From Lunularia cruciata (lineage: Eukaryota; Streptophyta; Marchantiopsida; Lunulariales; Lunulariaceae): a stretch of DNA of 64,000 nt. Positions within the stretch are counted from its first letter, which is position 1; each line of letters begins with the position of its first letter. Positions 1 through 11,323 of this stretch are shown piece after piece. The notes beneath the pieces are model-generated. The model saw nothing but the letters and a program-made list of their open reading frames with translations. It did no database searches and was not told where the DNA came from. Where the stretch lies: NCBI GenBank assembly GCA_948567375.1, contig OX419762.1, positions 49,271,034-49,335,033 on the forward strand, read 5' to 3'. The translations under genes and the position numbers were made by a program.

Positions 1-1131
1 ATTGAAGGTGTAGATAGTGTATTCATGCTTTCAATTACAATTCTTGACGATGACACAGTAGAATTAGCAAAGAATTGATAGTAGTTAAACCCGAGGTAAG
101 AGAGATAGGAGTGCAGGTGTCTTTGGATTTGACATTTGACACTTTAGAGAAGAGTGGGTCGGGAGATAGATATTTAGAAGGCTTAATTATGATAGGAATT
201 GCAGATCAAAAAGGAGAAATGTTAGAATTAGTGGAAGAATTAGGAGTTGTGAAACCTGATGAAAAAGTAGTGGGAAGTAAAATTACTTTGGGTTTGGGTT
301 TGAAAGCCGAGGAAGAAGTAGACATCAGATCGGAGTAGAAACCGATTTGAGATTTGAAGGGGCAGATATGAAGAGGTGCATTGTCATTTTGGATCTGCAG
401 GTTAGAAGAGTTATTGTAGAACGGTATAATTGTTAGAACTGTCGATTGCTTCACTACTTAAGAGTGGCATTCACAATCAGATGTTATTCAGTGCTCATAA
501 TTTTTGAGAATAGATAAAGCGAAGTGCTATGAAGCAATGCTCGTCACTTGAGCTTGATTCCGAGTATCACTTTGTGTCTATGTTTGTGAGTGTTTGGAGA
601 AATTTGAAGTGCAAGTCAGAGTGCTTGTTGGATGTTGGATTCTGCAGCCTTGATCTACATTATGTGTGTTTGATCCTGAGTGAAGTGCAATCAAAGCAAT
701 GTCTTGACATATCTGAGAGGAATTGTAGTGTTGGTAGTATTCTGCATTTGTGAGTGCAGTGCGAAGTTGATGTGAAGCAATTTCAATCAAGGAAGTTGTG
801 CCTTCAGTGGAGGAGTGGAACACAATTCTGAGGCGAAGTTGTTTTGTAGTTAAGTGCCATTTTTGGGAGAGCCTTAATCATCACAATCAAGATTGTTTGG
901 AAAGATTTGATGGAATTGTGATTAAGGAGTGTTAATTCGTGAGAAGGTTGCGAATCAGTGCTTGTTACTCTCTTTTGGGTGTGGTTTCTACTTGAGAGAT
1001 TAAAGACGCAACCAAGAAAAACTACATTGTTATTGTTTGCTTCGTATTTGGACATTTTTGACCCATATCTCTACGGGAACTAACTTTACTTACCCAATTA
1101 CCGCAAAAGTAATATTTGCCGGGTTGTCACA
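1..1131 (+). mobile_element. K-family element, 3' part, cut by the window start
   Basis: This is the 3' end of a K element on the plus strand. It holds the end of the coding region (stop near 338) followed by about 790 bp of noncoding tail ending in the family terminus TTGTCACA at 1124-1131. The same tail is seen at 10840-11323, 58629-59423 and 59795-60587, and inverted at 5076-5876 and 47163-47963. The closest copy is the one ending at 60587. The right side abuts the interior of a K1 element in the opposite orientation, so this copy most likely inserted into that one. The left half and the left target duplication lie outside the window. Confidence 0.8.
26..338 (+). pseudogene. C-terminal tail of the K-family ORF
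   Basis: The translation matches the C-terminus of the K protein, including the segment LDLTFDTLEKSGSG and the acidic end EEEVDI just before the stop. Against the copy at 59480-59794 one base is missing near position 72, which breaks the frame. The open stretch from 75 therefore starts at an internal methionine and not at a real start. Function is unknown. Only the tail of a much longer protein is present here. Confidence 0.7.
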
Positions 1132-2959
1132 TGAGCTGATGATCCTTCGCTGCTACTCTCGCCATAGCATGGATAACTTCTCCTCTTGAATCAACAAACT
1201 GCTGCTTCAAGATCTCGTATTCTACTATTTGTCTCTCCCTTGCTATGTCACTCTTCTTCACAAGATCCTCTCGATATCTTACTTCTCTCTTTAGGTCTTC
1301 AATTACCGAAGTCCTCACTACTGCCTCCGCTTGCAGTACTTCTCTCTCTTCCTCACCTTGGGTTATACTCTTCTTCAACTCCGAGTTCTCTTCTTCTAAT
1401 CGGGACAACACCTGCAATACAGTCTTTACCTCTGGACAAGTCAACTGTATCTCCTTCTTCTTGTACTCCAACTTTACCAGCAGAGGACAAACCACATCCT
1501 GTAGGTACTCAACTCCATTGCTCGGGGTTACTTCTTCTTGCGTGGCCACTTCTCTTTGTACTTTGTGTTCATCTGATACTTGCTTTCTTCTCTGCAGTCT
1601 TCGTATAGGAATGGATGCCTTGCTTCTCGAGCTTGCATTTGCTTCTTCTTGCACATTACTCGGACCTGCATCGTACTTTGCCTTACGTCTCGAGCGTACT
1701 CCTCTCTGAACTGCGATCTTTTCTTCTGCTTCAGGTACTTTGTCTTCCAGCTTAGTGTTGTCCTCGGCCTCGATCTCTGCCTGCACTTCTTCTTCTTCTT
1801 CTACAACAGCCGGCGCCGATGTCATTTCTCCTCTTTTATCACTGTTGCTCGTCGTATCTCCACTCTGTAGCGTTAGCTCGGGTTCCTCCTTGTGCTCCAA
1901 GTCTTTGGTCTTGAGCTCAGCATCACCTTCCGAGTCTTCATCTGCCGACTCGATCACCACCATACCTTGCCTCGGGTTTCCTCTCCTGGTCTTCCGAGGT
2001 TTCTTCGTGTCTTCGGCTTTGCCCTGCCGACTTCTCTTCTTCAAGTTTGGAGTACTTGCTTCGATCTCCATGTTTTTTCCTGTCTTCTTATAGTAGTCAT
2101 CAGTGCTCCTGATTTGCAAAATGTTTAGCTGCTCCTCTACACCGACCTCCTTTCTCAAGTCCGGATGGAAATGCGACACCATCCGAGTTTGCTCCGCCAA
2201 GTTCAGCAAATTCAACCCAAGGTAGAAATGCACTGCAAACGGCACGATGTAGTGTGGAGGCAATTTATCCCGCAGATTCCACACCATTTGTCTTGTTCTC
2301 CCATGGAAACACCTCACCCAATTGATTGGTTCTCCTGCAAATAACTTGTGAAAGTACACCGCTTGGTGTTTCATCACATATGTTGTTCTCTCCGACTTCA
2401 GGATTGCCATCAGAGCACTCACAATTCCTCTCTTCATAGGGTCTTGGTAGCTCTTGACTTTGTACCCATTCTTTGTTCTCTTTGACGAGAATGCATCTCT
2501 CACCTCTTGGGTTTCTTGAGCTATCTCTCCCTTCCCCAAGAACATGGCCCCTTGCTCCAAGCCTGCTTCTTTCCCAAGTACTAGTCTCCAATCCGACTCT
2601 GTCCAACGAGCCGGATTTCCTCTCTTCCCTTCTTCCTCAGGTCCATCGAGACACTTGCTCTCGATGATTTCTGTCATGAAACCTAGAAAACTCACGTTCC
2701 AGTTCCACGCCAAGAAAGTGATCCGAAGTCAGCTCAAGACTTCGATCCTAGCGGTCACATCTAACCTCCCAATCGCATGATTTCTCATTGCAAATTCGGA
2801 GTTCTTCTTTCCTCCTCCCATCTCTCTTGCTTTCTCACTATCTCTCAATTTCACTCTTGCGATTTCTCCCTTACACACTAACGCGTTTCCAACTCTATTT
2901 CCCTTCCCACAATCACCTGCAAGATGACTTCTCAACGGCAAAGGAAAATTACTCGACAT
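1132..2959 (-). pseudogene. K1 protein ORF, N-terminal two thirds, one internal stop
   Basis: The frame runs from an ATG at 2959 (MSSNFPLPLRS) and is open to the truncation at 1132 except for one TGA near 2729-2731, where the other full copy has an arginine codon; a CGA to TGA change fits. After that stop, 528 codons stay open. The protein has an N-terminal domain with WTESDWRLVLGKEAG and HYIVPFAVHFYLGLNLL, then a charged linker rich in Glu, Lys and Arg, then the start of a coiled coil (LEEENSELKKSI). No catalytic motif of a transposase, integrase or polymerase is visible. The truncation comes from the K insertion ending at 1131. Function is unknown. The N-domain recalls plant-specific transposon-associated domains, which is an inference from layout only. 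Confidence 0.75.
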
Positions 2960-3375
2960 TTCGTCATTGCAAGTTTGATTTTTATAGAGTTGAGCTTTCT
3001 TTGTCTTTCTTCACTTCAAGTTTCTACCGAGAAATCACACCTCCTGCATGCACCTATCATTGTCAATCAACCTTTGCGTGTATGGGCCGCTGGTTTTTGA
3101 ACGGTCTTGTTTCTCGAATTTCTCGCCCCGACGAAAGGTTGTTAGACTGACTTTGCCTTGGGTTGAGCTCCCTCCGATACGAAGACTCCTTACTTTGGGT
3201 TGTATGCTGACAGGGCATTTCCGAGTACCTCGCATTATGACCCAAAGTCACTTTACTTTGGGTTTCATCCCGATGACTCTTTTCTTCGCCTTCTTCGGCC
3301 ATACAGGCATAATCCGACTTCTCTATACACTTCTTTTTCTTTACTTTGAAAAAAACAAAAAATGTGGGCACCACA
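1132..3375 (-). mobile_element. K-family element (K1 subfamily), 5' part
   Basis: This minus-strand K element has its 5' terminus at 3375, reading TGTGGTGCCCACA on the minus strand and followed by a T-rich stretch. It is inserted in the 3' LTR of chromovirus E1; LTR sequence resumes at 3376 with ACTAC, the presumed target duplication. The element is cut at 1131/1132, where another K copy in the opposite orientation ends. Its 3' half should lie to the left of the window. The 5' noncoding part (about 2960-3375) repeats words such as CCCAAAGTAAAG and GGGTCATAA, also present in the full copy at 55636. Confidence 0.85.
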
Positions 3376-3522
3376 ACTACCTGCTTGGAGCAAAAGTTAA
3401 CTAGTTGGGAAGCTTACCAAGAAGGTTCCTAGATGCTTCTAAAATATTCTAGGCTAATTTGGCTTGTTCTCTACTTTGTTAGCCTTACTAACTACTACGT
3501 TGTTAAACTCCATATTGTTACA
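3376..3522 (-). repeat. Remnant of the 3' LTR of chromovirus E1
   Basis: Read on the minus strand this begins TGTAACAATATGGAGTTTAA at 3522 and matches the start of the C LTR at 12759 and the E2 LTR ending at 46894. Only about 147 bp remain before the K element at 3375 interrupts it. The purine-rich GCGGTGGAAGAATA just upstream on the minus strand (3523-3536) is the probable polypurine tract. Confidence 0.75.
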
Positions 3523-3544
3523 TATTCTTCCACCGCTAGTTGGT

Positions 3545-3978
3545 GACGTCCTCGTCGCCATTGAAGTTTCAAAATCCTGGATGGCTGTTTGTGCATTTTG
3601 GAGGTGAGAAAGAGGTTCCCATGTGGCATCACGAAGGGGATACCCTTTCCAAAGGACCTTGTACTCCGTATGTTGTCGGTGTCCTCATTGGATGTGGCAA
3701 CGTGCAAGGATACAATCAACTTCATACTCCTTATGATCATTGATAGGTTTAGGGGGAGGAGGAGGTTGGGCTCAAGAGGAAAAAGAAGAGGGGTTAGGAA
3801 AAAAGGGTTTCAACTTGGAAACATGAAAGATAGGGTGGATGCACATATGAGAAGGCAAGACAAGTTGATAAGCAACATGAGAGACAATTTGGGTGACATC
3901 AAAAGGTCCTATCCAATTAGGGGCAAGTTTACAAACTTGGGTATGAAGTAGGAGGGGTAGATTATTAGAAGATAGCAT
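3545..3978 (-). pseudogene. E1 integrase C-terminus and chromodomain
   Basis: The minus-strand translation gives an integrase C-terminal stretch (IGPFDVTQIVSHVAYQL and HPIFHVSKLKP) followed by a chromodomain with YKVLWKGYPLRDATWEPLSHL. The WKGYP and ATWEP words are typical of chromodomains fused to plant chromovirus integrases, which are thought to guide integration to heterochromatin. The two parts are in different frames and one TGA lies in the chromodomain, so the reading frame is broken. The same domain is seen in E2 near 46930-47130, where it is also damaged. Confidence 0.75.
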
Positions 3979-4097
3979 AAATTTATCACCAACTTCAAAG
4001 TTGAGATCATGACGATGGTCATCCGCACATTATTTTTGATGATTCTTAGCAACAAGGAGGTGAGATTTGGCTTGTTGGAGAGATTTGGATATGGTGG

Positions 4098-5070
4098 TCA
4101 AGAATGTTGAAGTATGAAGGACCTACGACGGGGGAGGAGTAAGAAGAGAATCTGGGACAAGCAGATCTTGGCCAAAATTGAGAAAGAAAGGAGAGAATCC
4201 GGTGCTTTCCTATTTAGAATTGTTGTATGCAAACTATGCAACTGCAAGATATTCATCCCAATTGGTACGGTGAATGTTGACAAAGGCACAAAGCATATCT
4301 TCCAAGGTGCAATTTTCACGTTCAGTTTGTCCATTAGTTTGAGGATGATAGGCTATGGACAAATCTAGTTTGGTGCAAAGTATCTGGAAGAGAGCTTGCC
4401 AAAACTTTCCGGTGAAGCAAGGATCACGGTTGGAGATGAGTACACATGGTATCTGATGATGCTTGAATACATTATTGAAGTAGAGTTGCGCCAAGGTTGG
4501 AGCATCCACAATATCAACCGTTGGTGCCAAATGGATTTGCTTACTAAGCTTATCCACAAACACCACAATTGATGTGTGACCTTGTTGTGTCTTCGATAAG
4601 GAGGTGATGAGATCTAAGCTCACATGTTCCCAACAAGTAGTTGGAATAGAAAGTGGTTGAAGGAAACCACTTGGCTTTTGGTTACTTACCTTGTTGCATT
4701 GACATCTCTCACATGATCGAACAAACTCCCGAACATCTTGTGTCATGTTGGGCCACTACCATTGGTATTGGAGGGTACCCAAGGTCTTGTCCATCCCATG
4801 TGACCAGCTATTGGTAGATCATGGGCTTCTTGAAGGCGCACAAGTCGTAGATCACCTTTGGCTGGAACTTAGATCCGGTCTGCATTGGAATAGAAGGCCT
4901 TCCTTGAAGGAGAAGGTGTTGTGCTCCTTGTCATATACTATCAGACGACCATGTACCTTTTGGAAGAAGGGATCTTGTTGTAGAGCTGACCAAAACTCGT
5001 TATGGACCTTGGGGTCAATTGACACCGTTGTAATTCCCACCGTGATGAGAGGAAGAGACTTCAAATCAGG
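4098..5070 (-). pseudogene. E1 integrase core and zinc-binding region
   Basis: The central part (4234-4746) reads CERCQCNKVSNQK, SLDLITSLSKTQQGH, ISNRDPCFTGKF and HPQTNGQTERENCTLED, the usual landmarks of a gypsy integrase. The three acidic residues are expected at SLDL, at the RDP motif and at TERE. Here the middle motif reads SNRD instead of SDRD, so the catalytic Asp is replaced by Asn. The N-terminal part runs to 5070, where K element 5076-8781 interrupts it. The final part towards 4098 is in another frame. This is an inactive remnant. Confidence 0.8.
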
Positions 5071-5075
5071 TCGTC

Positions 5076-8000
5076 TATGACAACCCGGCAAATATCACTT
5101 TTGCGGTAATCGGGCCAGTAGAGTTTGTTCCCGCAGAGATACTATCCAGAATTGGTCAGATACGAATATAAAAGTCACAATGGCAGTTCTTCTTGATGGC
5201 TTCTTTAATCTCTCAGGTAGAAACTACACCCAAAAGAGAGTAACAAGCTCACAATCTTGACAACTTGTCACAAATACACACAAACATAATCACAACATAG
5301 CAAATTCTGTCCAAACAACTCTTGATTGTGATGATTCAGATTCTCACAAAGACGGCACTTCACTGCGAAGACCGATTTCACCACGGAATTGTGTTCCACC
5401 CCTCCACTGAAGGCACAACTTCCTTGATCAAAATTGCTTCACATCAACTTCATGCTGCACTTACCAATGCAAAATACTACTAACACTACAATTCCTCTCT
5501 GACCTGTCAAGGCATTGCTCCGATTGCACTTCACTCAGGATCAAACACACAGAATGAAGATCAAGGCTGCAGATTCCAACATCCATAGACACACTAACTT
5601 GCTCTTTGGAATTCTACACACACTCACAAACACAAACATGAAATTGACAATCGGAATTAAGCTTAAGCGACGAGTACTGAGAACAACACTTCACTTTATC
5701 TATCTTCAAAAATATGAATATTGAATAACATCGTACAACGAATGCTCCATTTAAATACTGAAGCGAATGGCAGATTTGCCTGCCTAGGCACCGCTTCATA
5801 ACATCTCTTCCTACCTGGAGATCCCAAGTGACATCTATCTCTTCATATCTGCCTCTTCCTATCTCAAAATTAACTTCTATCCCGATCCGATGTCTACCTC
5901 ATCATCGGCTTCCAAACCCGATGATCTTCCTATTACTTCACCTTCTTCGGGTATGACTGATTCTACTAATTCCTTTAATAATTCTACGACTTCTACACTA
6001 CAATCTACAATTGAACTCCGGGTTACTCCATCTACGTCCTTATCTCTTGACCCACTCTTCTCTAATATGTCAATCCTCAAGTCCGATGACACTTGAATTC
6101 CTACCTCTACGACATCAGGTTTTGTATCCACTGTCACACTATTCCAAATTTTCTCTAACTCCGAATTGACCAAATCCAGTCTAAGACTAACATTATTCTC
6201 TACCTCTAACATTTTCCTATCTACATGCTCTCTCAACCAAATCAGCAATGTGTTCATGTCCACATCCTTGGCTTTTTGCTTCCAAGGCTCCTGCACAAGT
6301 AATTTCAACTCATGTAGGCGAGCTTCCTCCAATCTCCCTTCAACCTCCGTGCTTAAAATTGCTCTTAATTTCCCCGCAACTTCTCCTACTGATTCCGATT
6401 CATATCCTCGAGAGCGCTCTACTTTCAACTCCTCATGATACATCTTCAACTTGTCTTCATATTTTGCAGCGAGCATCTTCTTCTCCTTGGCATACTGCAT
6501 GCTCTGCTGTTCCGCGCTCTTGACAAGTTCTTGCAATCACTCTTCTTCTTCTTGCCTAGATGCCAACTCTCTCTGCCATGCTTGATCTTTTGCTGCGGCA
6601 CTCTTCTTTAAGCTGTCTAACTCCTGCTCCATTACAATGTTCATCGCCTTCAAATGAACATTCTCGATGCGCACATCACTCACTTCCTCCTTCATTTTGC
6701 TCAGCCACATCGCCTGCTCCTTCAATTCTCCGGCTTGCCTCTGCAATTCCTTCTCCTTCTCTGTGCAGCTTCCTTGTAGCAGGGTCAGCGTTTTCTTCTT
6801 CAAGCCTTCCTCCCTCTGAAGTTCTTCCACTTCCATGTTTCTTCGAACTTGTTGTTCCTGCAGCTCCTTCACTTCACTCACCAGATACTTCACCATTTGC
6901 AATTTGTTCATCCCCTTCCGTCGATCTTGGGGAATTACTTGTTTTTGCTCTTTCAACAACTCCAGCAGTGGTGTTACCACCTTTGTCGGATAGGATATCC
7001 CACTGAAATGCCCTTCCTCTTCATCGCCATCTTCATCTAGAGTCTTCTTTTCCTCCATCATTGGCTCCTTCATCCAAAGTCACAATCTTTGTATCTTCAT
7101 TATGTCGGCACTTTCTTCATCTTGGCCTCTTGAACTTGGCCCCGCGGGATTCTCTGCTTCCTCTTCTGCTCTGACTTGTTTGCTATCATTGTCTGACAAG
7201 CCTCACTTACTGCTGCCGACTGCTAGACCTCTGGCTCTCCATCACTTTTGCTCCCAGACTCCTCACTTTTCAAGGTGAGCTCCTCTTCTTCAGAGTCCTC
7301 TTCTTGCGACTCAGTCTCCTCTCCAGACTCTGATCCCGATGATGCCTCTCTTACGACTTTCGCTGTCTTCAACATCAGCCGCCGAGTCTTTCTTTGCATG
7401 GGAGACGACTTGGCTTCTTTGGGTTTGATGCGCTTCTTCGTCTTTGGACTGGTAATGTCTTCAATTTTCCACTGTCCCGTCCTTGCAAAGTATTCGTCAT
7501 TTGCTCAAAGATGCAGCATATACTTGCGCTCCTCATCGTCTGCTTCCCGTCTCAAATCAGGGTGCATGTGAGACACCATACAATGACGCTCGTCTTCGGA
7601 TAGTAAATTCAGCCCAAAGTAGAAGTGAGCTGCGAACGGTGCAAAATAATGCGGTGGTGAGCCCATTTGCCAATTCACCACCATCTGCCTTGTTCAGTGA
7701 TGAAAACACCTCGCCCAATTAACAGGAACTCCTGCAAACATTTGATGGAAGAATACGGCCTGCTGCATGGTCACGTAGGTAGTTTGTTCTGGCTTGAACA
7801 TAGCCATCATCGCCCCCACAATACTTCTTTGGATTGGGTCCCAATAGGACTCCACCTTGTAGCCATTCATGGTTCTTGGAGCAAAGAACAAATTTTGGAT
7901 TTCCGCTATCTCCTCTGCAGCATCACACTTCCGATAGAAGGTGATCCCTGTTGGGTCCCTTGCTTCTCTTCCCAATACCAACTTCCAATCCGACTCAGTC

Positions 8001-8781
8001 CATCGAGCCGGATTGCCTCTCTTTCCTTCCACCTCGGGACCCTCCTCACAATTGCTAGTAGCAATCTCTGCCATTACTCCCGAGAAACTGAAATTCCAGT
8101 TCCAGTTCCATGCTAAAAACATAATACAAAGTATAATCAAGACTTTGATTCTAGCCACTACATCTACCCTTCAAATTGCAAACCCTCTCACTGGCAACGT
8201 GTTGGCCACCTTCTTTGCCATGATTTGTTCTCTCGTTCTACAATGTTGGAAAATAAGACCAGCTCCTAGACGAGACACTCTAACTCACTCAGGGTTCCGG
8301 AACATCTCACTCTCGAGGGGCTTCCAGACACTATAGGATGACAACTCAAAGGAATTGGAAATTTACTCAAAGGATTCAACTTCCCCTTGCGCAGTTGCAA
8401 TTTAATATTGCCCCAAATTGCAATCATTCTTTAGTCAATTTTGTCTATGAATTTCTCTCTTTTGCGTGCACTCCCAGTCACTATCAAGACATGCTTATTT
8501 TGCCCCCGCTGTTTCTTGAAATGCACTTTCTTGCCACGTATAGAGGTTGTTAAACTATCTTTGTCTTTCCTGTGTCTTCCAACCCAAAGATGATGATCTT
8601 TGGACTTTTTCCGGCATTCTCCTCTTCCAAGTACCTCCATCATCGGATCCGATGTCAGTTTCTTTGGCTTTCCTCCAAAGTTACCTCAGTCTATTCTTTG
8701 TCCATAATTCAACTTTACCATGCTTACTTTGTCTCTTCAACACTACTAACCATAGAAAAACAAAAAAATGTGGGTACCACA
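5076..8781 (-). mobile_element. Full-length K element (K2 subfamily), 3706 bp
   Basis: Both ends are defined. The 5' terminus on the minus strand is TGTGGTACCCACA at 8781 and the 3' terminus is at 5076 (TATGACAACCCGG on the plus strand, where other copies have TGTGACAACCCGG). Flanking bases are TCGTC (5071-5075) and TCATC (8782-8786), a 5-bp target duplication with one change, and the E1 pol sequence is continuous once the element is removed. It encodes a K protein variant with the same N-domain and C-terminal tail as K1 but a different middle. No terminal direct repeats are visible. The 3' noncoding tail is 801 bp, as in K1. Confidence 0.85.
5877..8560 (-). pseudogene. K2 protein ORF with stops and frameshifts
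   Basis: Three large open pieces lie in order on the minus strand. At 7694-8158 is the N-domain (WTESDWKLVLGREA and MQQAVFFHQMFAGVPVNWAR). At 6537-7073 and 5877-6536 are two long coiled-coil pieces joined by a single stop. A further N-terminal stretch, weakly open, reaches about 8560. The middle includes MVKYLVSEVKELQEQQV, which K1 copies lack, so the two subfamilies differ most between the N-domain and the last quarter. The protein ends EADDEVDIGSG. Coiled-coil prediction is by eye from heptad-like spacing of Leu, Val and Met with many Glu and Lys. Function is unknown. Confidence 0.7.
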
Positions 8782-8786
8782 TCATC

Positions 8787-9461
8787 GTGATATGGCATCA
8801 AGGATGACATGGAACCGACCTAGTTTATATTCAAGTTTGATGTCAAACAATTGGAGTTGCTCTTCCCATCCATGATATTGACTCTTCATGTGTTCCAAGT
8901 ATAAGGTCTACAACAATGGCTTGTGATCAATTTGCATGATCACTTGTTTCCCCAAGAGATAATGCCTCCATACCTTGGTGGCATATACCATTGCAAGTTG
9001 TTCCCAATCTCGAGCAAAGTAATTTTCTTCAACCATATTTAGTTGGCGAGACACAAAGGCAATGGGATGTAGTCCATTGGGGAATTCTTGTTGCAACACA
9101 ACTCCAATTGCAAAGTTAGAAGCAATAAAATCAACCACACAAGGTAGTTGAGGATCATATGGTTGAAGAATGGGTCTTGAAGACACCATATGCTTTAACT
9201 TCTGGAATGCTTGTCTGTGCTTGGTGGTCCACTGGAAGCTCAAGTTCTTTCCCAAGAGGTCAGTCAATAGTGCAGCCACATGAGGATAATAGTGGATGAA
9301 CCATTGGTAAAAACTGGCCAATCCATTGAATGCGCATACTTCTATAGTATCCTTTAGGGTAGGCCAATCAATAATGGCCTTGATTTTCTCTTCTTCCATC
9401 TTGATCCCCTCTAATGAGATCTTATGACCCAAGAAAGTAAACTCCTTTTGCCAAAAGGCAT
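8787..9461 (-). pseudogene. E1 end of reverse transcriptase and RNase H
   Basis: The frame from 9432 begins GHKISLEGIKMEEEKI, the end of a gypsy reverse transcriptase, and continues into the tether and RNase H with LPCVVDFIASNFAIGVVLQQ, IAFVSRQLN and IMQIDHKPLL. In an active enzyme the first RNase H motif is usually a Thr-Asp-Ala-Ser block; here it reads DFIASN, so the enzyme is probably dead. K elements bound this piece on both sides, at 8781 and 9462. Confidence 0.8.
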
Positions 9462-11323
9462 TGTGGTACCCACAATTTTTGTTTTTGATTGTTTTGTTAG
9501 CATTTGAAAGCAGAAGTAGAGGGTTAGAACCTAAAGAAGGCTAACCTTGGAAGAAATAAGAAGAAGCGGGGAGGTGAAGTAAAACCCAAAGTTGACCTTG
9601 GGTCCAGACGTGAATTAAGAACCCAAAGACACAAAGATGGAGAGGGAGAGACTTTGTATCGGGCGGCGCAAGCGGATCCAAAGAACCTGTAACAAACGTC
9701 TTCGGAGTCGGCGCAATCAAGAAAGTACACGGGAAGAAAGTTATGAACTTGAGATCAAGAACTTCTTGATAGTGACAAGCAACAACTTCACCGAATTGGA
9801 AATTTGAGAGGAGGAGCAACTAAAGAGTGACTGATTGGCGCAGGACTATAAAATTACAAGTTGCACAAGGAAGGGGGAGCAATGTCCAATTGCTACCTGG
9901 TGCCTATTCAGAGTCGACCCAAAGTGATGCAAATTGCAAATCCGCAGGAAGAGGAGTGGGTTAGGATTCAGGGATGATCTTACACAAGAGAAAAGTGAGG
10001 AAGCACACAATGACTCCAAAAGTGAGCAAGCAGAGTGCGGTGAGAGGACTAGCAATTCGTAGATTATAAGCAATAGCGTGGATGAAAGTCTTGATGAGAC
10101 TTCGCATCACGTTCCTAGCCTAAAACTGGAACTTCAGTTTTCCAGGTTTCAAGGTAGAAATTGCAGCAAGCAATTGTAAAGATGGGCCAAAACATAAGGA
10201 GAAGAGAGTGGATCCCGCTCAATGGATGGAGGCGGATTGGAGAGTAGTGTTGGGAAGAGAAGTAGGAGAGGTAGGAGGTACCACCTTCTATCGGAAGTGT
10301 GATGCTTCAGAAGAGACAGCCGAAGTAAGGAAGTCGTTCAATCAACCCCGCACTAAGAATGGGTATAAGGTGAATAGTTATAGAGACCATGAGCAAAGAG
10401 GAATAGTAAGCGCAATGATGGCTATGTTCAAACTAGAGCGAACCACCTATGTTACTATGCAACAGGCGGTGTTCTTTCACCAAATGTTTGCAAGAGAGGC
10501 AGTAGATTGGGCAAAATGTCTGCATCAGAGAGTGGGGCAGATGATTTTAGGATGGAGAATGGATATGCCACCACATTACTTCGTGCCATTTGCAGCGCAT
10601 TTTTATTTTGGGTTGAACTTGCTGACTTTGGAAGAACAAAGTCAAATGCAATCTCACTTTCATCCAGATTTATGCAAGGAGGCCGATGATGATGAGCGAT
10701 ATTATATGGAGAGAGTGCAAGAGGGGGATGCTTACTACAAAGAGAGTGGGAAGGAGAAGATTGTAGCAATTGACCTTCCAAGGGCACAAAAGAGAGCCAA
10801 GCCTAAGAGTCGTGTTGTGACAATACAAGTACATTCCGTAGCCTTGATCTTCATTCCGTGTGTTTGATTCTGATTGAAGTGCAATCGGAGCAATGCCTTG
10901 ACAGATCTGAGAGGAATTGTAGTGTTGGTAGTATTCTGCATTTGTGAGTGCAGTGCAAAGTTGATGTGAAGCAATTTTGATCGAGGAAGTTGTGCCTTTA
11001 GTGGAGGAGTGGAATGCAATTTTGAAGTGAAGTTGTTTTGCAATGAAGTGCCGTTTTTGGGAGAGGCTGAATCATCACAATCAAGATTGTTTGGAAAGAA
11101 TTGAAGGTGTTGTGATTAAGGAGTGTGAATTTGTGACAAGACTATGAGTCACTGCTTGTTACTCTCTTCTGGGTGTGGTTTCTACCTGAGAGATTAAAGA
11201 TGCAACCAAGAAGAACTAAATTGTTACTTTGCTTTGTATTTGACCAATTCTGAATTGTATCTCTATAGGAACGAACTTTACTTACCTGATTACCGCAAGA
11301 GTGATATTTGCTGGGTTGTCACA
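9462..11323 (+). mobile_element. Internally deleted K element (K2-like), 1862 bp
   Basis: This plus-strand copy starts TGTGGTACCCACA at 9462 and ends TTGTCACA at 11323. The flanks are GGCAT (9457-9461) and AGCAC (11324-11328). The same site in E2 near 52905 reads GGCAC, so each flank differs from it by one base and a 5-bp duplication is plausible. The N-domain is retained, while the linker, coiled coil and the first part of the 3' tail are missing: coding sequence jumps near 10817 to tail sequence near 10840. It looks like an internal deletion derivative of the kind common in DNA transposon families. Confidence 0.8.
10208..10817 (+). pseudogene. K protein N-domain fragment in the deleted copy
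   Basis: The translation contains WMEADWRVVLGREVG, MQQAVFFHQMFAREAVDWAK and HYFVPFAAHFYFGLNLL, matching the K2 N-domain. The open frame runs on to 10867, but the last 50 bases are read into the 3' noncoding tail after the deletion joint and are not real coding sequence. Upstream of 10208 the frame is broken. This is the longest undamaged N-domain of the K2 type in the window. It has no enzyme motif that I can recognise. Confidence 0.65.

Noticed and set aside
1186-2128. Plus-strand open frames of 70-150 codons opposite the K ORF
   Set aside because: They mirror the charged and coiled-coil codons of the minus-strand K ORF (Ser/Leu-rich shadows) and have no independent support.
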